A stretch of 64,000 nt of DNA from an uncultured Clostridia bacterium (GCA_948473085.1 CAOKWH010000007.1:22897-86896); one strand, 5' to 3'; positions 18,230-26,353 are shown, numbered from the stretch's first letter. Program-made: numbers and translations. Notes: generated by a model not told the origin, from the letters alone.

Positions 18230-18697
18230 ATGCAGCTGGTGGTTGGAAACATTGTTGAGGGCAAGGTAACGGGTATCACAAAGTTTGGCGCCTTTATCGA
18301 TTTGGGCGAGGGCAACACAGGCATGGTACATATTTCTGAGGTGGCCGCTACCTTTGTAAAGGAAATTCGCGATTATATCAAGGAAAACGATATTGTAAAG
18401 GTGAAAATCCTCAGCATTGCTGAGGATGGCAAAATCAGCCTTTCCATGAAGAAGGCCGAGCCGCAGCAGGCCGCCCCCGGCCGGGAGCAGGGGGAAAGGG
18501 GCGAGCGCCCGGCGCGTCCCCGGCGGCAGTCTGCCCCCCGGGATACTGGCTGGAAGGGCCCTAAGCCGGTGGCCGAGCCCCAGAGCTTTGAGGATATGAT
18601 GAGCCGGTTTAAACAAACCAGCGATGATAAAATGTCCGATTTGAAAAAGTATATGGACGGCAAGCGGGGCACCTCCTTTAAAAGGGGCCAGCGGTAA
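18230..18697 (+). CDS. yabR: S1 RNA-binding domain protein (YabR-like)
   Basis: Protein of 155 residues: one S1 domain at residues 1-75 (VEGKVTGITKFGAFIDLGEGNTG, then GMVHISEV and KVKILSI), followed by a low-complexity, Arg/Pro-rich tail. YabR/GSP13-like proteins associate with ribosomes. It follows divIC by 34 bp with AGGAGGAAC upstream, completing the yab cluster, and is closed by a strong terminator. Confidence 0.88.
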   Translation: MQLVVGNIVEGKVTGITKFGAFIDLGEGNTGMVHISEVAATFVKEIRDYIKENDIVKVKILSIAEDGKISLSMKKAEPQQAAPGREQGERGERPARPRRQSAPRDTGWKGPKPVAEPQSFEDMMSRFKQTSDDKMSDLKKYMDGKRGTSFKRGQR

Positions 18698-18706
18698 GAA
18701 GTTTGT

Positions 18707-18736
18707 ACGGAGTGTGCCCGACACACTCCGTTTTTT
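18707..18736 (+). terminator. Rho-independent terminator after yabR
   Basis: Perfect stem ACGGAGTGTG/CACACTCCGT with a four-base loop, followed by TTTTTT. Confidence 0.92.
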
Positions 18737-18753
18737 ATCGGCAGGAGGAACGG

Positions 18754-19917
18754 ATGGTACTAAAGAATATACGGATATGGACCAGGCACGGCCAGATTGA
18801 GCGGGGATATATTGTAACCCAGGGGAGCAAAATTGCCGATATTGGCCTGATGAAACACTATATTGACACTGGGGACGAGGTGCTGGACGCCGCCGGCTAC
18901 ACCGCCTACCCCGGCTTTATTGACGGGCACTGCCACCTGGGGCTGTTTGGGGACAGCCTGGGCTTTGAAGGGGAGGACGGCAACGAGGACACCGACCCCT
19001 GTACCCCGCAGCTCCGGGCTATCGACGCCATCAACCCCCAAGATCGGGGCTTTGCCGAGGCGTTGGCGGCGGGCGTTACCACAGTAATAACCGGCCCGGG
19101 CAGCGCCAATGCCATTGGCGGGCAGTTCTGCGCCTTGAAAACCCACGGGCGCTTTGTGGAGGAAATGCTGGTCCGGGCGCCGGTGGCCATGAAGATGGCC
19201 CTGGGGGAGAACCCCAAGAGCACCTACAACGAAAAGGCCCAGGCCCCCACCACCCGTATGGCTACGGCTGCCGTGATCCGGGAGCAGCTGTTCAAGGCCC
19301 AGCGGTACCAGGCCGACCTGGTGCGGGCCAGCGAGGAGGATGGCGACGAGCCGGAGTTTGATATCAAATGCCAGGCGCTGCTGCCGGTGCTGAGCCAGAA
19401 GCTGCCGGTACACATCCATGCCCACCGGGCGGACGATATTGCCACGGCGGTGCGCATCTGCCGGGAGTTTAACCTGCGCTATGTGCTGGTGCACGCCACC
19501 GAGGGGCACCGGCTGGCCGACTATCTGGCCGAGCAGCAGGCCAGCGTGGTGTGCGGCCCGGTTATCAACCACCGCTCCAAGCCGGAGCTAGCGGGCTTTA
19601 CGCTGGGCAATGCGGCTGCCCTGGCCCGGCAGGGGGTGGCGGTGTCCATCTGCACCGACCACCCGGAAATCCCGGTGGATTTTTTAGCCATCAGCGCCGG
19701 GCTGTGCGTCCGGGAGGGGCTGCCGTTTGATAAGGCGATGGAGGGCATCACCTACATCCCCGCCCTGCAAAGCGGCATTGCCGACCGGGTGGGCAGTATT
19801 GAAAAGGGGCTGGATGCCGATATCCTCTTGTTCCGGGGCAACCCCCTCACTTTGGAGGCCAAACCCGCCCTGGTGATGATAAATGGTGAGATAGTCCACA
19901 ATAATTTAACAAAATGA
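18754..19917 (+). CDS. Amidohydrolase, imidazolonepropionase-like
   Basis: Metal-dependent hydrolase of 387 residues (COG1228-like). Motifs are PGFIDGHCHLG (first metal site), VHIHAHRADD, a VHATEGH histidine and SICTDHPEIP (catalytic Asp). It ends with GLDADILLFRGNPL, the usual closing strand of the composite domain. The substrate cannot be told from sequence. ATG 18754 follows CAGGAGGAACGG within 15 bp of the yabR terminator. Confidence 0.85.
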   Translation: MVLKNIRIWTRHGQIERGYIVTQGSKIADIGLMKHYIDTGDEVLDAAGYTAYPGFIDGHCHLGLFGDSLGFEGEDGNEDTDPCTPQLRAIDAINPQDRGFAEALAAGVTTVITGPGSANAIGGQFCALKTHGRFVEEMLVRAPVAMKMALGENPKSTYNEKAQAPTTRMATAAVIREQLFKAQRYQADLVRASEEDGDEPEFDIKCQALLPVLSQKLPVHIHAHRADDIATAVRICREFNLRYVLVHATEGHRLADYLAEQQASVVCGPVINHRSKPELAGFTLGNAAALARQGVAVSICTDHPEIPVDFLAISAGLCVREGLPFDKAMEGITYIPALQSGIADRVGSIEKGLDADILLFRGNPLTLEAKPALVMINGEIVHNNLTK

Positions 19918-19946
19918 TTGAAATTTTGTATAATTTGTGGTATAGT
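19918..19946 (+). promoter_or_regulatory. Sigma-A-type promoter for hpf
   Basis: TTGAAA (19918-19923), a 17-bp spacer and TATAGT (19941-19946) follow immediately after the amidohydrolase gene. Confidence 0.7.
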
Positions 19947-20035
19947 ATAGTCATAAGGAAAAAACCGCCAGAAAGCGGGGCTTTTCCAAGGCTATCCGGC
20001 CGGATAGCAAGACGAAACAAAAAGGGGTTGAATGT

Positions 20036-20557
20036 ATGAACATCACTATCACTGGAAGAAAAACTGTTGTGAAGGATTCGTTTCGCGAGGAGGCCGACCG
20101 TCAGCTGGCCAAGTTTGACCGGCTTTTTGATGATGATGCATCCGCCCATATCACCGTAACCAACGAAGGCGGCCGGGAAACGGTGGAAATTACCATTCGG
20201 GGCAACGGGATGATTTTCCGCACCGAAAAGACCACCGAGGATCGGAAGGATTCGCTGGACTTGGCCACCGATATGCTGTTCCGCCAGATTGTAAAGAACA
20301 AGGGCAAGCTGGAAAAGCGCTTTAAAAAGGCGCCGCCAGAGTTCTTTGACGCCCCGGTGGAGGAGGCACCCGACTATTCGGTGCTCAAGCGCAAGCACTT
20401 CACCCTCAAGCCCATGCTGGTGGAGGAGGCTATTTTGCAGATGGAACTGCTGGGGCATACCTTCTATATGTTCCAGAATGCCGAAACCGAAGTGGCCAAT
20501 GTGGTGTATAAGCGCAATGCCGGCGGCTACGGCCTGTTGGAGCCGGACGAGGATTGA
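20036..20557 (+). CDS. hpf: Long-form ribosome hibernation promoting factor
   Basis: Protein of 173 residues with the two-domain long HPF layout. Residues 1-~95 are the 30S-binding domain (MNITITGRKTVVKDSFREEAD). Residues ~115-173 are the C-terminal dimerisation domain (FTLKPMLVEEAILQMELLGHTFYMF) that joins two 70S ribosomes into 100S dimers. It has its own promoter and a strong terminator. Confidence 0.95.
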   Translation: MNITITGRKTVVKDSFREEADRQLAKFDRLFDDDASAHITVTNEGGRETVEITIRGNGMIFRTEKTTEDRKDSLDLATDMLFRQIVKNKGKLEKRFKKAPPEFFDAPVEEAPDYSVLKRKHFTLKPMLVEEAILQMELLGHTFYMFQNAETEVANVVYKRNAGGYGLLEPDED

Positions 20558-20590
20558 CAGGGCACATCTCGGGTAGATTGTATATAGAGA

Positions 20591-20624
20591 AAACCCCCGC
20601 TGGATTTTTCCAGTGGGGGTTTTT
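20591..20624 (+). terminator. Rho-independent terminator after hpf
   Basis: Stem AAACCCCCGCTGG/CCAGTGGGGGTTT with a short loop, continuing into TTTTT. The ~210 bp that follow, up to 20837, hold no gene that I can see. Confidence 0.92.
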
Positions 20625-20837
20625 CTTGTGCTTTATAATGGGGTAGGGGGTTTGAGCCACCTGTAAAACCGAAAGCCTGCCCCTCCCGCGGCGTCCTCCG
20701 GTTTTGTGGGCATTCTGTGCCGGTTTGGATGGTTCCTTTCCCTTCTCAGGCACTTAGAAAGGGCTTTGCAGTAGAATGACTGCCCCTTTATGTTTTAAAA
20801 TCTTAGTTTTATACAGTTGGTAGAGTTTTTTCTGCCC

Positions 20838-21638
20838 TTATTGATTGGGGGAGAGGAACAGGCCGACAACCTTGTTGTTCCCGCTGTCCTCTTTCAGGAG
20901 GAAAAAGGTGTTTGTATCTGCAACATAGCAGTACCGGCAGACATCCGGCGTAACGGCAGCGGAGTAGAGCGCGCCGCAACGGGCGGCTTTGGACAGGTCA
21001 ATCCCCAGCTGCCCGGCCTGCTGCAGGGCTTCTTCCAGGTTGTTGGTGCTGTTGTAGCGCCATCCTGCCTCCTCCAGCACCTCCTGTGCCGAACGGTACA
21101 TGGCGCAGGTCAGCACATCGGCCAGTATGCGCATGAGAAAGAGCGAAAGGGTCTCATCCAGCAGTTTCCAGTCGGTTTCGGTGTCCGCTTCGTGCAGGCT
21201 GTAGACCGGCGGGTCGGGCAGGGCCAAATCCTCCAGGCGGATGCCGAAGGTGATGACGCCGGCGCTGTAGTCGCTGCCAATTTCCAGGTAGTTGGATACC
21301 CGCTCCGGCCAGCGCTCCTTAGGCAGCTGGGAGAGCTGGAAGCAGACATCCCCTTCATACTGTTTGGGGTCCTTTGCCCAGTCCTCCTGCCATTCGGCAA
21401 TGATTTCCGCCAGGATGTCGTAGGAAAAGCCGAGAGAGGGATGCTCCTCCGTTACCCAAATATCGGAGCATTCAAACAGCGGCTGATTCCACGCCCTGCT
21501 GAAAAAATCGAACAGGAGCGATGGCAGTTTTATCTTGTGGGCCGCCTCTAATTCCTCCAACTGCGCTTTCCCGGCGGGATTGGCGCAGCCCAGGAAGTTC
21601 AAAAGCTTTAGGGGCGTGGGGTTGTATTCGATGGACAT
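20838..21638 (-). CDS. SUKH-like (SMI1/KNR4 superfamily) protein
   Basis: Protein of 266 residues. The N-terminal ~90 residues (ELEAAHKIKLPSLLFDFFSRA, then a central strand region) look like an Smi1-type fold, and a longer alpha/beta C-terminal part follows. SUKH proteins often serve as toxin immunity proteins; no cognate toxin is seen. The start is ATG 21638 behind AGGAGGG. The leader runs directly out of a duplicated antisense-RNA promoter/terminator unit (21680-21799, minus strand), so its expression may depend on read-through of that unit. Confidence 0.65.
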   Translation of the reverse strand: MSIEYNPTPLKLLNFLGCANPAGKAQLEELEAAHKIKLPSLLFDFFSRAWNQPLFECSDIWVTEEHPSLGFSYDILAEIIAEWQEDWAKDPKQYEGDVCFQLSQLPKERWPERVSNYLEIGSDYSAGVITFGIRLEDLALPDPPVYSLHEADTETDWKLLDETLSLFLMRILADVLTCAMYRSAQEVLEEAGWRYNSTNNLEEALQQAGQLGIDLSKAARCGALYSAAVTPDVCRYCYVADTNTFFLLKEDSGNNKVVGLFLSPNQ

Positions 21639-21667
21639 AAAAACCCTCCTAATTATTTTCCTTGCTC

Positions 21668-21814
21668 ATCCAGGCAAATAAAAAGAAGTAACCGCCCAGC
21701 TCCCAAAGCAGCGGTTACTTCATGTAACTCAGGGGGCTAACCGTTTGTATCGGCAGCACCTTCTATTTATAGTATAGTAAAGTTTTGCGGGAATGTCAAC
21801 CCGGTTTTGGCTGT
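21668..21814. repeat. Direct repeat copy 1 of the type I TA 3' region
   Basis: About 147 bp almost identical to 22012-22160. It contains the last seven toxin codons and stop, the hairpin (GAAGTAACCGC 21685-21695 / GCGGTTACTTC 21711-21721) and the complete minus-strand promoter. The rest of the toxin ORF and its promoter are absent. Confidence 0.9.
21680..21764 (-). ncRNA. Orphan antitoxin-like antisense RNA
   Basis: Predicted RNA from a consensus minus-strand promoter (TTGACA at 21799-21794, 17-bp spacer, TATACT at 21776-21771) to an intrinsic terminator: an 11-bp perfect stem followed on this strand by TTTTT. It copies the antitoxin unit at 22.1 kb but has no toxin ORF opposite it. It could act in trans on the intact toxin mRNA, or serve as an attenuated leader for the SUKH-like gene at 21638. 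Confidence 0.65.
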
Positions 21815-21823
21815 CAAAACAGG

Positions 21824-21852
21824 TTGCTTTCTGTGGGTTTTTGTGTTATCCT
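21824..21852 (+). promoter_or_regulatory. Candidate toxin promoter
   Basis: TTGCTT (21824-21829), a 17-bp spacer and TATCCT (21847-21852) lie about 97 bp upstream of the toxin start, leaving a long structured leader. Confidence 0.55.
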
Positions 21853-21901
21853 AAATTTGGTGCTACCGAAAAACGGCAAGCGGTTGGTCCCCTGTATTAT
21901 C

Positions 21902-21941
21902 AAGGGGCACTTCTTGGCCCCTTAATCGAAAGAAAGGGGGG
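21902..21941 (+). promoter_or_regulatory. Alternative hairpin over the toxin ribosome-binding site
   Basis: AAGGGGC (21902-21908) can pair with GCCCCTT (21917-21923). The same CCCCTT can instead pair with the Shine-Dalgarno AAAGGGGGG (about 21933-21941). Such competing folds are typical of type I toxin mRNAs, where the ribosome-binding site is masked until processing or folding changes. Confidence 0.45.
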
Positions 21942-21948
21942 CTGCTAA

Positions 21949-22035
21949 ATGGTTACATATTCCGATCTGATACAGACCGGCATTTTAATTGTTGGCATTA
22001 TTTCCCTGTTTATCCAGGCAAATAAAAAGAAGTAA
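21949..22035 (+). CDS. Putative holin-like type I toxin, 28 aa
   Basis: Peptide of 28 residues: MVTYSDLIQTGILIVGIISL followed by FIQANKKK. One hydrophobic helix (~6-22) and a basic tail match the small holin-like toxins (TxpA/BsrG type) of Firmicutes, which depolarise or damage the membrane when translated. The start codon follows AAAGGGGGGCTGCTAA. The last codons and 3' UTR overlap a convergent antisense RNA, the expected antitoxin. It is too short for usual gene callers. Confidence 0.75.
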   Translation: MVTYSDLIQTGILIVGIISLFIQANKKK

Positions 22036-22160
22036 CCGCCCAAGTTTCCAGACTAGCGGTTACTTCAAGTAACTCAGGGGAACTAACCGTTTGTATCGGC
22101 AGCACCTTCTATTTATAGTATAGTAAAGTTTTGCGGGAATGTCAACCCGGTTTTGGCTGT
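22012..22160. repeat. Direct repeat copy 2 of the type I TA 3' region
   Basis: About 149 bp matching 21668-21814 with few differences, clustered in the hairpin loop. This copy is attached to the complete toxin ORF. Confidence 0.9.
22022..22110 (-). ncRNA. Antisense RNA antitoxin (RatA/SR4-like)
   Basis: Consensus minus-strand promoter: TTGACA (22145-22140), 17-bp spacer, TATACT (22122-22117). The RNA of about 90 nt ends at the stem GAAGTAACCGC/GCGGTTACTTC (22029-22066), followed on this strand by TTTTTATT. It overlaps the final toxin codons and the toxin 3' UTR convergently, the known arrangement of txpA/ratA and bsrG/SR4. Confidence 0.72.
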
Positions 22161-22216
22161 TGTTTTTTGGAAGGAGAAAAGGCGGGAATCTCAGAGAAGG
22201 GGGTTCCCGCCCCTTT

Positions 22217-23788
22217 TTATTTCATATAGTTGGCGTCGGTGCCGCCCCATTCCACAACAGTAAAACCCTCCCGGCTGAAGGGCTGCAGCTGCTGCGTGGG
22301 AATTTCCACCGGCTCGTTCAGCGAGCGGTAGACCATGTGCACCCGCAGCACGCTGTCCGGGGCGGGGGTGATAGTCAGCGGGGCCAGCTGCTCGTACTGT
22401 TCCCCGGCAAAGGTGATGAGGTTGTACTCGGCCCCCTGCATCCTGGGCACCCAGTAGGTGATAAAGTCGTTGTACTCCCGGGGGGTCAGGCCCAGGTAGG
22501 CCAGCTTTTCCCGGAGGAAGGCCTCGGTATCGCTGCCCTTTACCACAAAGCCGCTCTCAAAGTCCCACTGGATGCGCTTGTTCCCCTCCCAGAACAGGTA
22601 GTAATGTTCGCTGCCGTCGGCCAGGTTTATTAGCCGGCCGTCCGGGTAGGCGGTTACCTGCCAGCCGCCGTTATAGGCGGGATAGGTGTAGGTAAAGCTG
22701 GGATAATCCAGCGTGACAGTGCAGGTGGTTTCCTCCTGGGGATAGAGGTAGATGACCGGCTTGCCGGTGGGGGGATCGAGGTGCCCCTCTGCCATTGTGG
22801 CAAAGGACTGGTTATACCGGCCGGAGGGGTAGAGCAGGCCCTCGGCAGTGTCGTTGGTGGTGACGAGCACATTGCTTTCGTTGGTATAGATGTGGTAGAC
22901 CAGCCCGTTGTTGAAGGTGACGGTGGCCATATCTGCATCTGGCAGGGAGGCCTGGCTGGTGAAAACGCCGGGGCCGGTGACAGGGAGCACCAGATCCTCC
23001 GCCATATACCAGAGGATATCCGCCCCGGCATAGGTATGGGTGCTGCCCTCCCGGCTGGTAAAGGTCAGTTCGGTCATCCGGCTTTCCCGCATCATGGTCA
23101 GCCAGGCGGGGTACTGCCAGGGGGCGCGGCTTTCGCCCTCGGGGTTGGCCCAGTTGGCATTCTCCCGGGAGGGGGCAATGCGCTGCTGGATCAGGGCATA
23201 ATCCGTCTCATCCAAAGTTAGCCGAACCGTATCGCCATAGCCCTGGCCGGGCAGCGAGCGGGTCAGCTCCACCCCTTTTTCGTAGAACCGCCCGGTGAGC
23301 TTGACATCCTCCGGCGTGGAAATTTCAAAGAACAGGTCGGGCAGGATGGGCTGGCCCAGCTCCTCGGCTTCGGTGGCGGAATCCAGCAGCAGGTCCACCC
23401 GGTAGAGGGCCAGGTTGTCCGCCGGGGTGGCCGGGGTGCGGCTGAACAGGCCCAGGCCGCTCCAGCTGAGCTTTTGCACATCGTCATAGAGATAATAGCG
23501 GGTGGTGGTGCCGCAGCCGTCGGGCGGCATGAGCTTTTCCATTGCCAGATCCTGCTGCCACCAGGTGGCGGGTTGTGGGGATGGGGTATCGGTGGCGCTG
23601 CTCCCTTCGGGCCGGCTCTCTTGCCCGGCGGGTTCTTCCCGGCTGTCCTCCTCCCTGGCAGGGCTGCTTTCCTCCTGCTGGGAAGCGCTGGGCCGGGAGG
23701 GCTGATCCGGGCTGGAGGATGGCTGTCCGGCCGGTGTGCAGCCCGCCAGCAACAGGGCCAGCAGGGCGGCTGTCCAAAGTTTTTTCAT
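22217..23788 (-). CDS. Lipoprotein with C-terminal extracellular domain, unknown function
   Basis: Protein of 523 residues exported by a lipoprotein signal peptide (MKKLWTAALLALLLAGC, lipobox LAGC). A Ser/Glu/Pro-rich spacer (~20-75) follows, then a folded domain. The C-terminal ~190 residues begin with GKPVIYLYPQEE and contain YPAYNGGWQVTAYPDGRL and YYLFWEGNKRIQWDF, a pattern found in uncharacterised secreted proteins of Clostridia. ATG 23788 follows ACAGGAGGAACCTACG. It is a single gene. Confidence 0.8.
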   Translation of the reverse strand: MKKLWTAALLALLLAGCTPAGQPSSSPDQPSRPSASQQEESSPAREEDSREEPAGQESRPEGSSATDTPSPQPATWWQQDLAMEKLMPPDGCGTTTRYYLYDDVQKLSWSGLGLFSRTPATPADNLALYRVDLLLDSATEAEELGQPILPDLFFEISTPEDVKLTGRFYEKGVELTRSLPGQGYGDTVRLTLDETDYALIQQRIAPSRENANWANPEGESRAPWQYPAWLTMMRESRMTELTFTSREGSTHTYAGADILWYMAEDLVLPVTGPGVFTSQASLPDADMATVTFNNGLVYHIYTNESNVLVTTNDTAEGLLYPSGRYNQSFATMAEGHLDPPTGKPVIYLYPQEETTCTVTLDYPSFTYTYPAYNGGWQVTAYPDGRLINLADGSEHYYLFWEGNKRIQWDFESGFVVKGSDTEAFLREKLAYLGLTPREYNDFITYWVPRMQGAEYNLITFAGEQYEQLAPLTITPAPDSVLRVHMVYRSLNEPVEIPTQQLQPFSREGFTVVEWGGTDANYMK

Positions 23789-23829
23789 CGTAGGTTCCTC
23801 CTGTGAATCATTCGATTAAATTCTTATAT

Positions 23830-24048
23830 AAAGAGAGGTGCGCAGCGCATAGGCTTCCCTAAACAGGGTGGCTGCCATTCCCAGGGTTTTTGGCCTGGGG
23901 AGTAAAACAGCCGGAAGCTATACTTCCCAACAATGCTCGCTAACAGCACGCGGATGAGCGGCTGCGACAAGGGTAGGCCGAACAGGTACAAAAAGGCATG
24001 CTAGCCATTTTAAAGAGAATACACAGCGCATAGGTATTCCCAAACAGG
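23830..24048. repeat. Imperfect direct repeats in a 300-bp intergenic region
   Basis: The segments 23830-23867 and 24012-24048 share AGCGCATAGG and CAAACAGG/TAAACAGG blocks with about eight mismatches over 37-38 bp. A CCCAGG/CCTGGG hairpin lies between them (~23880-23898). The region 23789-24095 otherwise holds no gene; it probably contains the promoter of the lipoprotein gene. Confidence 0.5.
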
Positions 24049-24095
24049 CGCCATTCTTTAAAAATAGTATAGGATAAAGGGGCAGAAAAGTCAAA

Positions 24096-24130
24096 CCGCC
24101 TGTACCTCCGGGGCACAGGCGGCTTTTTTT
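24096..24130. terminator. Bidirectional terminator after deoC
   Basis: Perfect stem CCGCCTGT/ACAGGCGG (24096-24103, 24115-24122). The T-run is stronger on the plus strand (CTTTTTTT) than on the minus strand, where deoC ends. Confidence 0.65.
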
Positions 24131-24132
24131 AT

Positions 24133-24801
24133 TTAATATTCCCCTTGGCTTTCGCCGCCGCCGAGAATTTTAACAGCCGAGCTGGTGCCCAGGCGCTGGG
24201 CGCCCAGGGATAGGAACTGCTGCATATCCTCCCGGGTGCGGATGCCGCCGGCGGCCTTGATTTTCACGCCGGGGCCGACATGCCGGGCAAACAGCTCCAC
24301 ATCGGCAAAGGTGGCCCCGCCGGTGGAAAAGCCGGTGGAGGTTTTGATATACTCGGCGCCGCTCTGGGTGACAATGCGGCACATCTCCACCTTTTCCTCC
24401 TCTGTCAATAGACAGGTTTCGATAATCACCTTGAGGATATGCTCCCCGATGGCGGCCTTCACCCCCTGGATGTCCGCCAGCACATAGTCCAGGTCCCCGG
24501 CCTTCAGGCGGCCGATGTTGATAACCATATCAATCTCCCGGGCGCCGTTTTGGATGGCGTCGGCAGCTTCGGCGGCCTTAGCGGCGGTGGAACCGGCCCC
24601 CAACGGAAAGCCCACCACGGCGCAGACAGCGCAGCGATCCCCCAACAGGCGGCGGGCCAGCGGCACATAGCCGCCATTGACACACACCGAGGCGGTGCCA
24701 TGCTCCAGCGCCTGGGCGCAGAGCAGCTCAATATCCGCCGGGGTGGCGTCGGCCTTCAGGCAGGTGTGGTCCACATGGGCGTAGAGTTCACGGTCGGTCA
24801 T
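24133..24801 (-). CDS. deoC: Deoxyribose-phosphate aldolase
   Basis: Cleaves 2-deoxyribose 5-phosphate to glyceraldehyde 3-phosphate and acetaldehyde in deoxynucleoside breakdown. The 222 residues contain the Schiff-base lysine region EYIKTSTGF, the helper lysine segment KIKAAGGIRT, VVGFPLGAG and KVIIETCLL. The start is ATG 24801. A DUF1622 gene ends 14 bp upstream and is probably in the same transcript. No other deo genes are present. Confidence 0.95.
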   Translation of the reverse strand: MTDRELYAHVDHTCLKADATPADIELLCAQALEHGTASVCVNGGYVPLARRLLGDRCAVCAVVGFPLGAGSTAAKAAEAADAIQNGAREIDMVINIGRLKAGDLDYVLADIQGVKAAIGEHILKVIIETCLLTEEEKVEMCRIVTQSGAEYIKTSTGFSTGGATFADVELFARHVGPGVKIKAAGGIRTREDMQQFLSLGAQRLGTSSAVKILGGGESQGEY

Positions 24802-24815
24802 GGTTCAAACACTCC

Positions 24816-25133
24816 TTATTCATCATTTTTCATTTCAACATGGATCATAAACGAGAGCAGCGCCCGCAGCAGGATGATGGCGCCCAGCACCACCAGCTCG
24901 TTGAGGCTGGTTATCAGCACTGTTTTTAAAATCTCTGCCGCCATTTTAAATTCCAGCCCGGTGGCCAGGGCGTTGGCCAGCTCGTGCTTGACCGGGTAGC
25001 GTTTGATGTGGAGCAGATCCAGCAAATAGTAGACAAATGCCTTGAGGGTGCCGATGGTGACAATGAAGATGCCAATCAGCTCAATTACCGAGATGATATT
25101 GGGCAGCAGCAGTTCAATCAGATGGTGAAACAT
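24816..25133 (-). CDS. DUF1622 membrane protein
   Basis: Protein of 105 residues with two or three membrane helices: IISVIELIGIFIVTIGTLKAF (~15-35), a central amphipathic part with HELANALATGLEFKMAAEIL, and ELVVLGAIILLRALLSFMI (~78-97). This matches the DUF1622 pattern; function unknown. It precedes deoC by 14 bp on the same strand. Confidence 0.8.
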   Translation of the reverse strand: MFHHLIELLLPNIISVIELIGIFIVTIGTLKAFVYYLLDLLHIKRYPVKHELANALATGLEFKMAAEILKTVLITSLNELVVLGAIILLRALLSFMIHVEMKNDE

Positions 25134-25306
25134 AGGATTACAAAACCTCTCTTTTTCTCCCGGACAGAAACCCCTCCGGGGTGGGGATGCAGCCGCTTTT
25201 TCCGGCCATTTTTTAAAGAAAAGGCGGCTTTTGGCCCTGTTTTATGCACCTTTCCGCCGCTTTTTTCATAAGATAGACCAAGAATGCAGAATAAGGAGGC
25301 AGAAGA

Positions 25307-26341
25307 ATGGACAAAAACAGAACCTCTGGGGCTTCGGGGGGCGCCGGCGGGCCATGGGAAAAGGCCATTGAACAGTACACACTGGAACTGATGGCCGTCT
25401 ATCGCCGGCAGCGGCAGGGCGCCGCCGGGCAGGATACCCCCGCCCAGGCAGCAGAGGAGATGGCAAAAAGCTCGGCTATCCAGGCGGCCGTGCGGGCGGC
25501 AGTGGAGGCTGTGGAGGCAGAGGAAGCCCGCCGGGAACCGGCCCCGGGGCCTGTGGCAGCGTCAGCGCCCGCCCAGGAGGCGGAGAACCCCTGTTTCCAG
25601 TGCAGCCACCGCCCGGGGCTGTGGGAGGAACCGGCGCCGGAACCCGGGGCCACCGCCCCCTGCTTCCGGTGTGATGGCCGCCCCGCCGGCGAAGGGGATA
25701 CCCCTGCCCAAAGGGGGAAAAGCCGGGCCGCCGCCCCTGCCCGGACACAGGAGGCCCGGCCGGTGATGGCCAGGCCGGAACCTGCCAGCCGGGAGGAGGT
25801 GAACACGGCCGGGGATGCCAGCGGCACCCCGGTGGACGCCATAGGCCAGCCGGAGGCGGACTATCTGGCCCGCTGTGCCGCCACCCTGCAGGGGCTGAAG
25901 GGGCCGGACAGTACCTATCATACCACATCTATGCCCAATAGCCAACCACAGGATGCACCCCAGGGCAGTATTAAAACCCAGGTGTTCACCGCCCGGCGCA
26001 CCTACCCGGTGCCGGGTGCCAAGGTGGATTTGTATCAGGCAGACGAAGGGGGCTTTGCACTGATAGACAGCCAGTACACCGACCAATCCGGCCAAACCCG
26101 GCCGGTGCGGGTGCCCGCCCTGGATAAAGAGCTGAGCGAGCACCCCGGCAACGGCCAGCCCTATGTCAGCTATCGCATTATTGTGAGCCACCCCAGCTTT
26201 GTGCAGGCCATTATGGACGGGGTATCGGTGTTCCAGGATGTGGTATCCATCCAGTCGGTGGATCTGGTGCCGCTGCCGGCTGAGCCGGTTCCCCACACAG
26301 GGTATCAGGAATATGCCGCCCCAGGCAGGAACGGGCTGTGA
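25307..26341 (+). CDS. Spore-associated-like protein with C-terminal prealbumin-type domain
   Basis: Protein of 344 residues. Residues ~1-215 are low-complexity (Ala/Pro/Glu-rich) with two cysteine pairs in repeated contexts (CFQCSHRPG and CFRCDGRPA). Residues ~225-335 resemble a carboxypeptidase-regulatory-like beta domain (VFTARRTYPVPGAKVDLYQ ... VSYRIIVSHPSF). It starts at ATG 25307 behind ATAAGGAGGCAG and is followed after 12 bp by a SpoIID/peptidoglycan-binding gene, which suggests an envelope or spore-coat job. No function is assigned. Confidence 0.65.
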   Translation: MDKNRTSGASGGAGGPWEKAIEQYTLELMAVYRRQRQGAAGQDTPAQAAEEMAKSSAIQAAVRAAVEAVEAEEARREPAPGPVAASAPAQEAENPCFQCSHRPGLWEEPAPEPGATAPCFRCDGRPAGEGDTPAQRGKSRAAAPARTQEARPVMARPEPASREEVNTAGDASGTPVDAIGQPEADYLARCAATLQGLKGPDSTYHTTSMPNSQPQDAPQGSIKTQVFTARRTYPVPGAKVDLYQADEGGFALIDSQYTDQSGQTRPVRVPALDKELSEHPGNGQPYVSYRIIVSHPSFVQAIMDGVSVFQDVVSIQSVDLVPLPAEPVPHTGYQEYAAPGRNGL

Positions 26342-26353
26342 GGAGGGGAGAAG

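Noticed and set aside
20817..21551. Plus-strand ORF of 244 codons opposite the SUKH-like gene
   Set aside because: No ribosome-binding site, and the minus-strand frame has a clear start signal and SUKH-like pattern.
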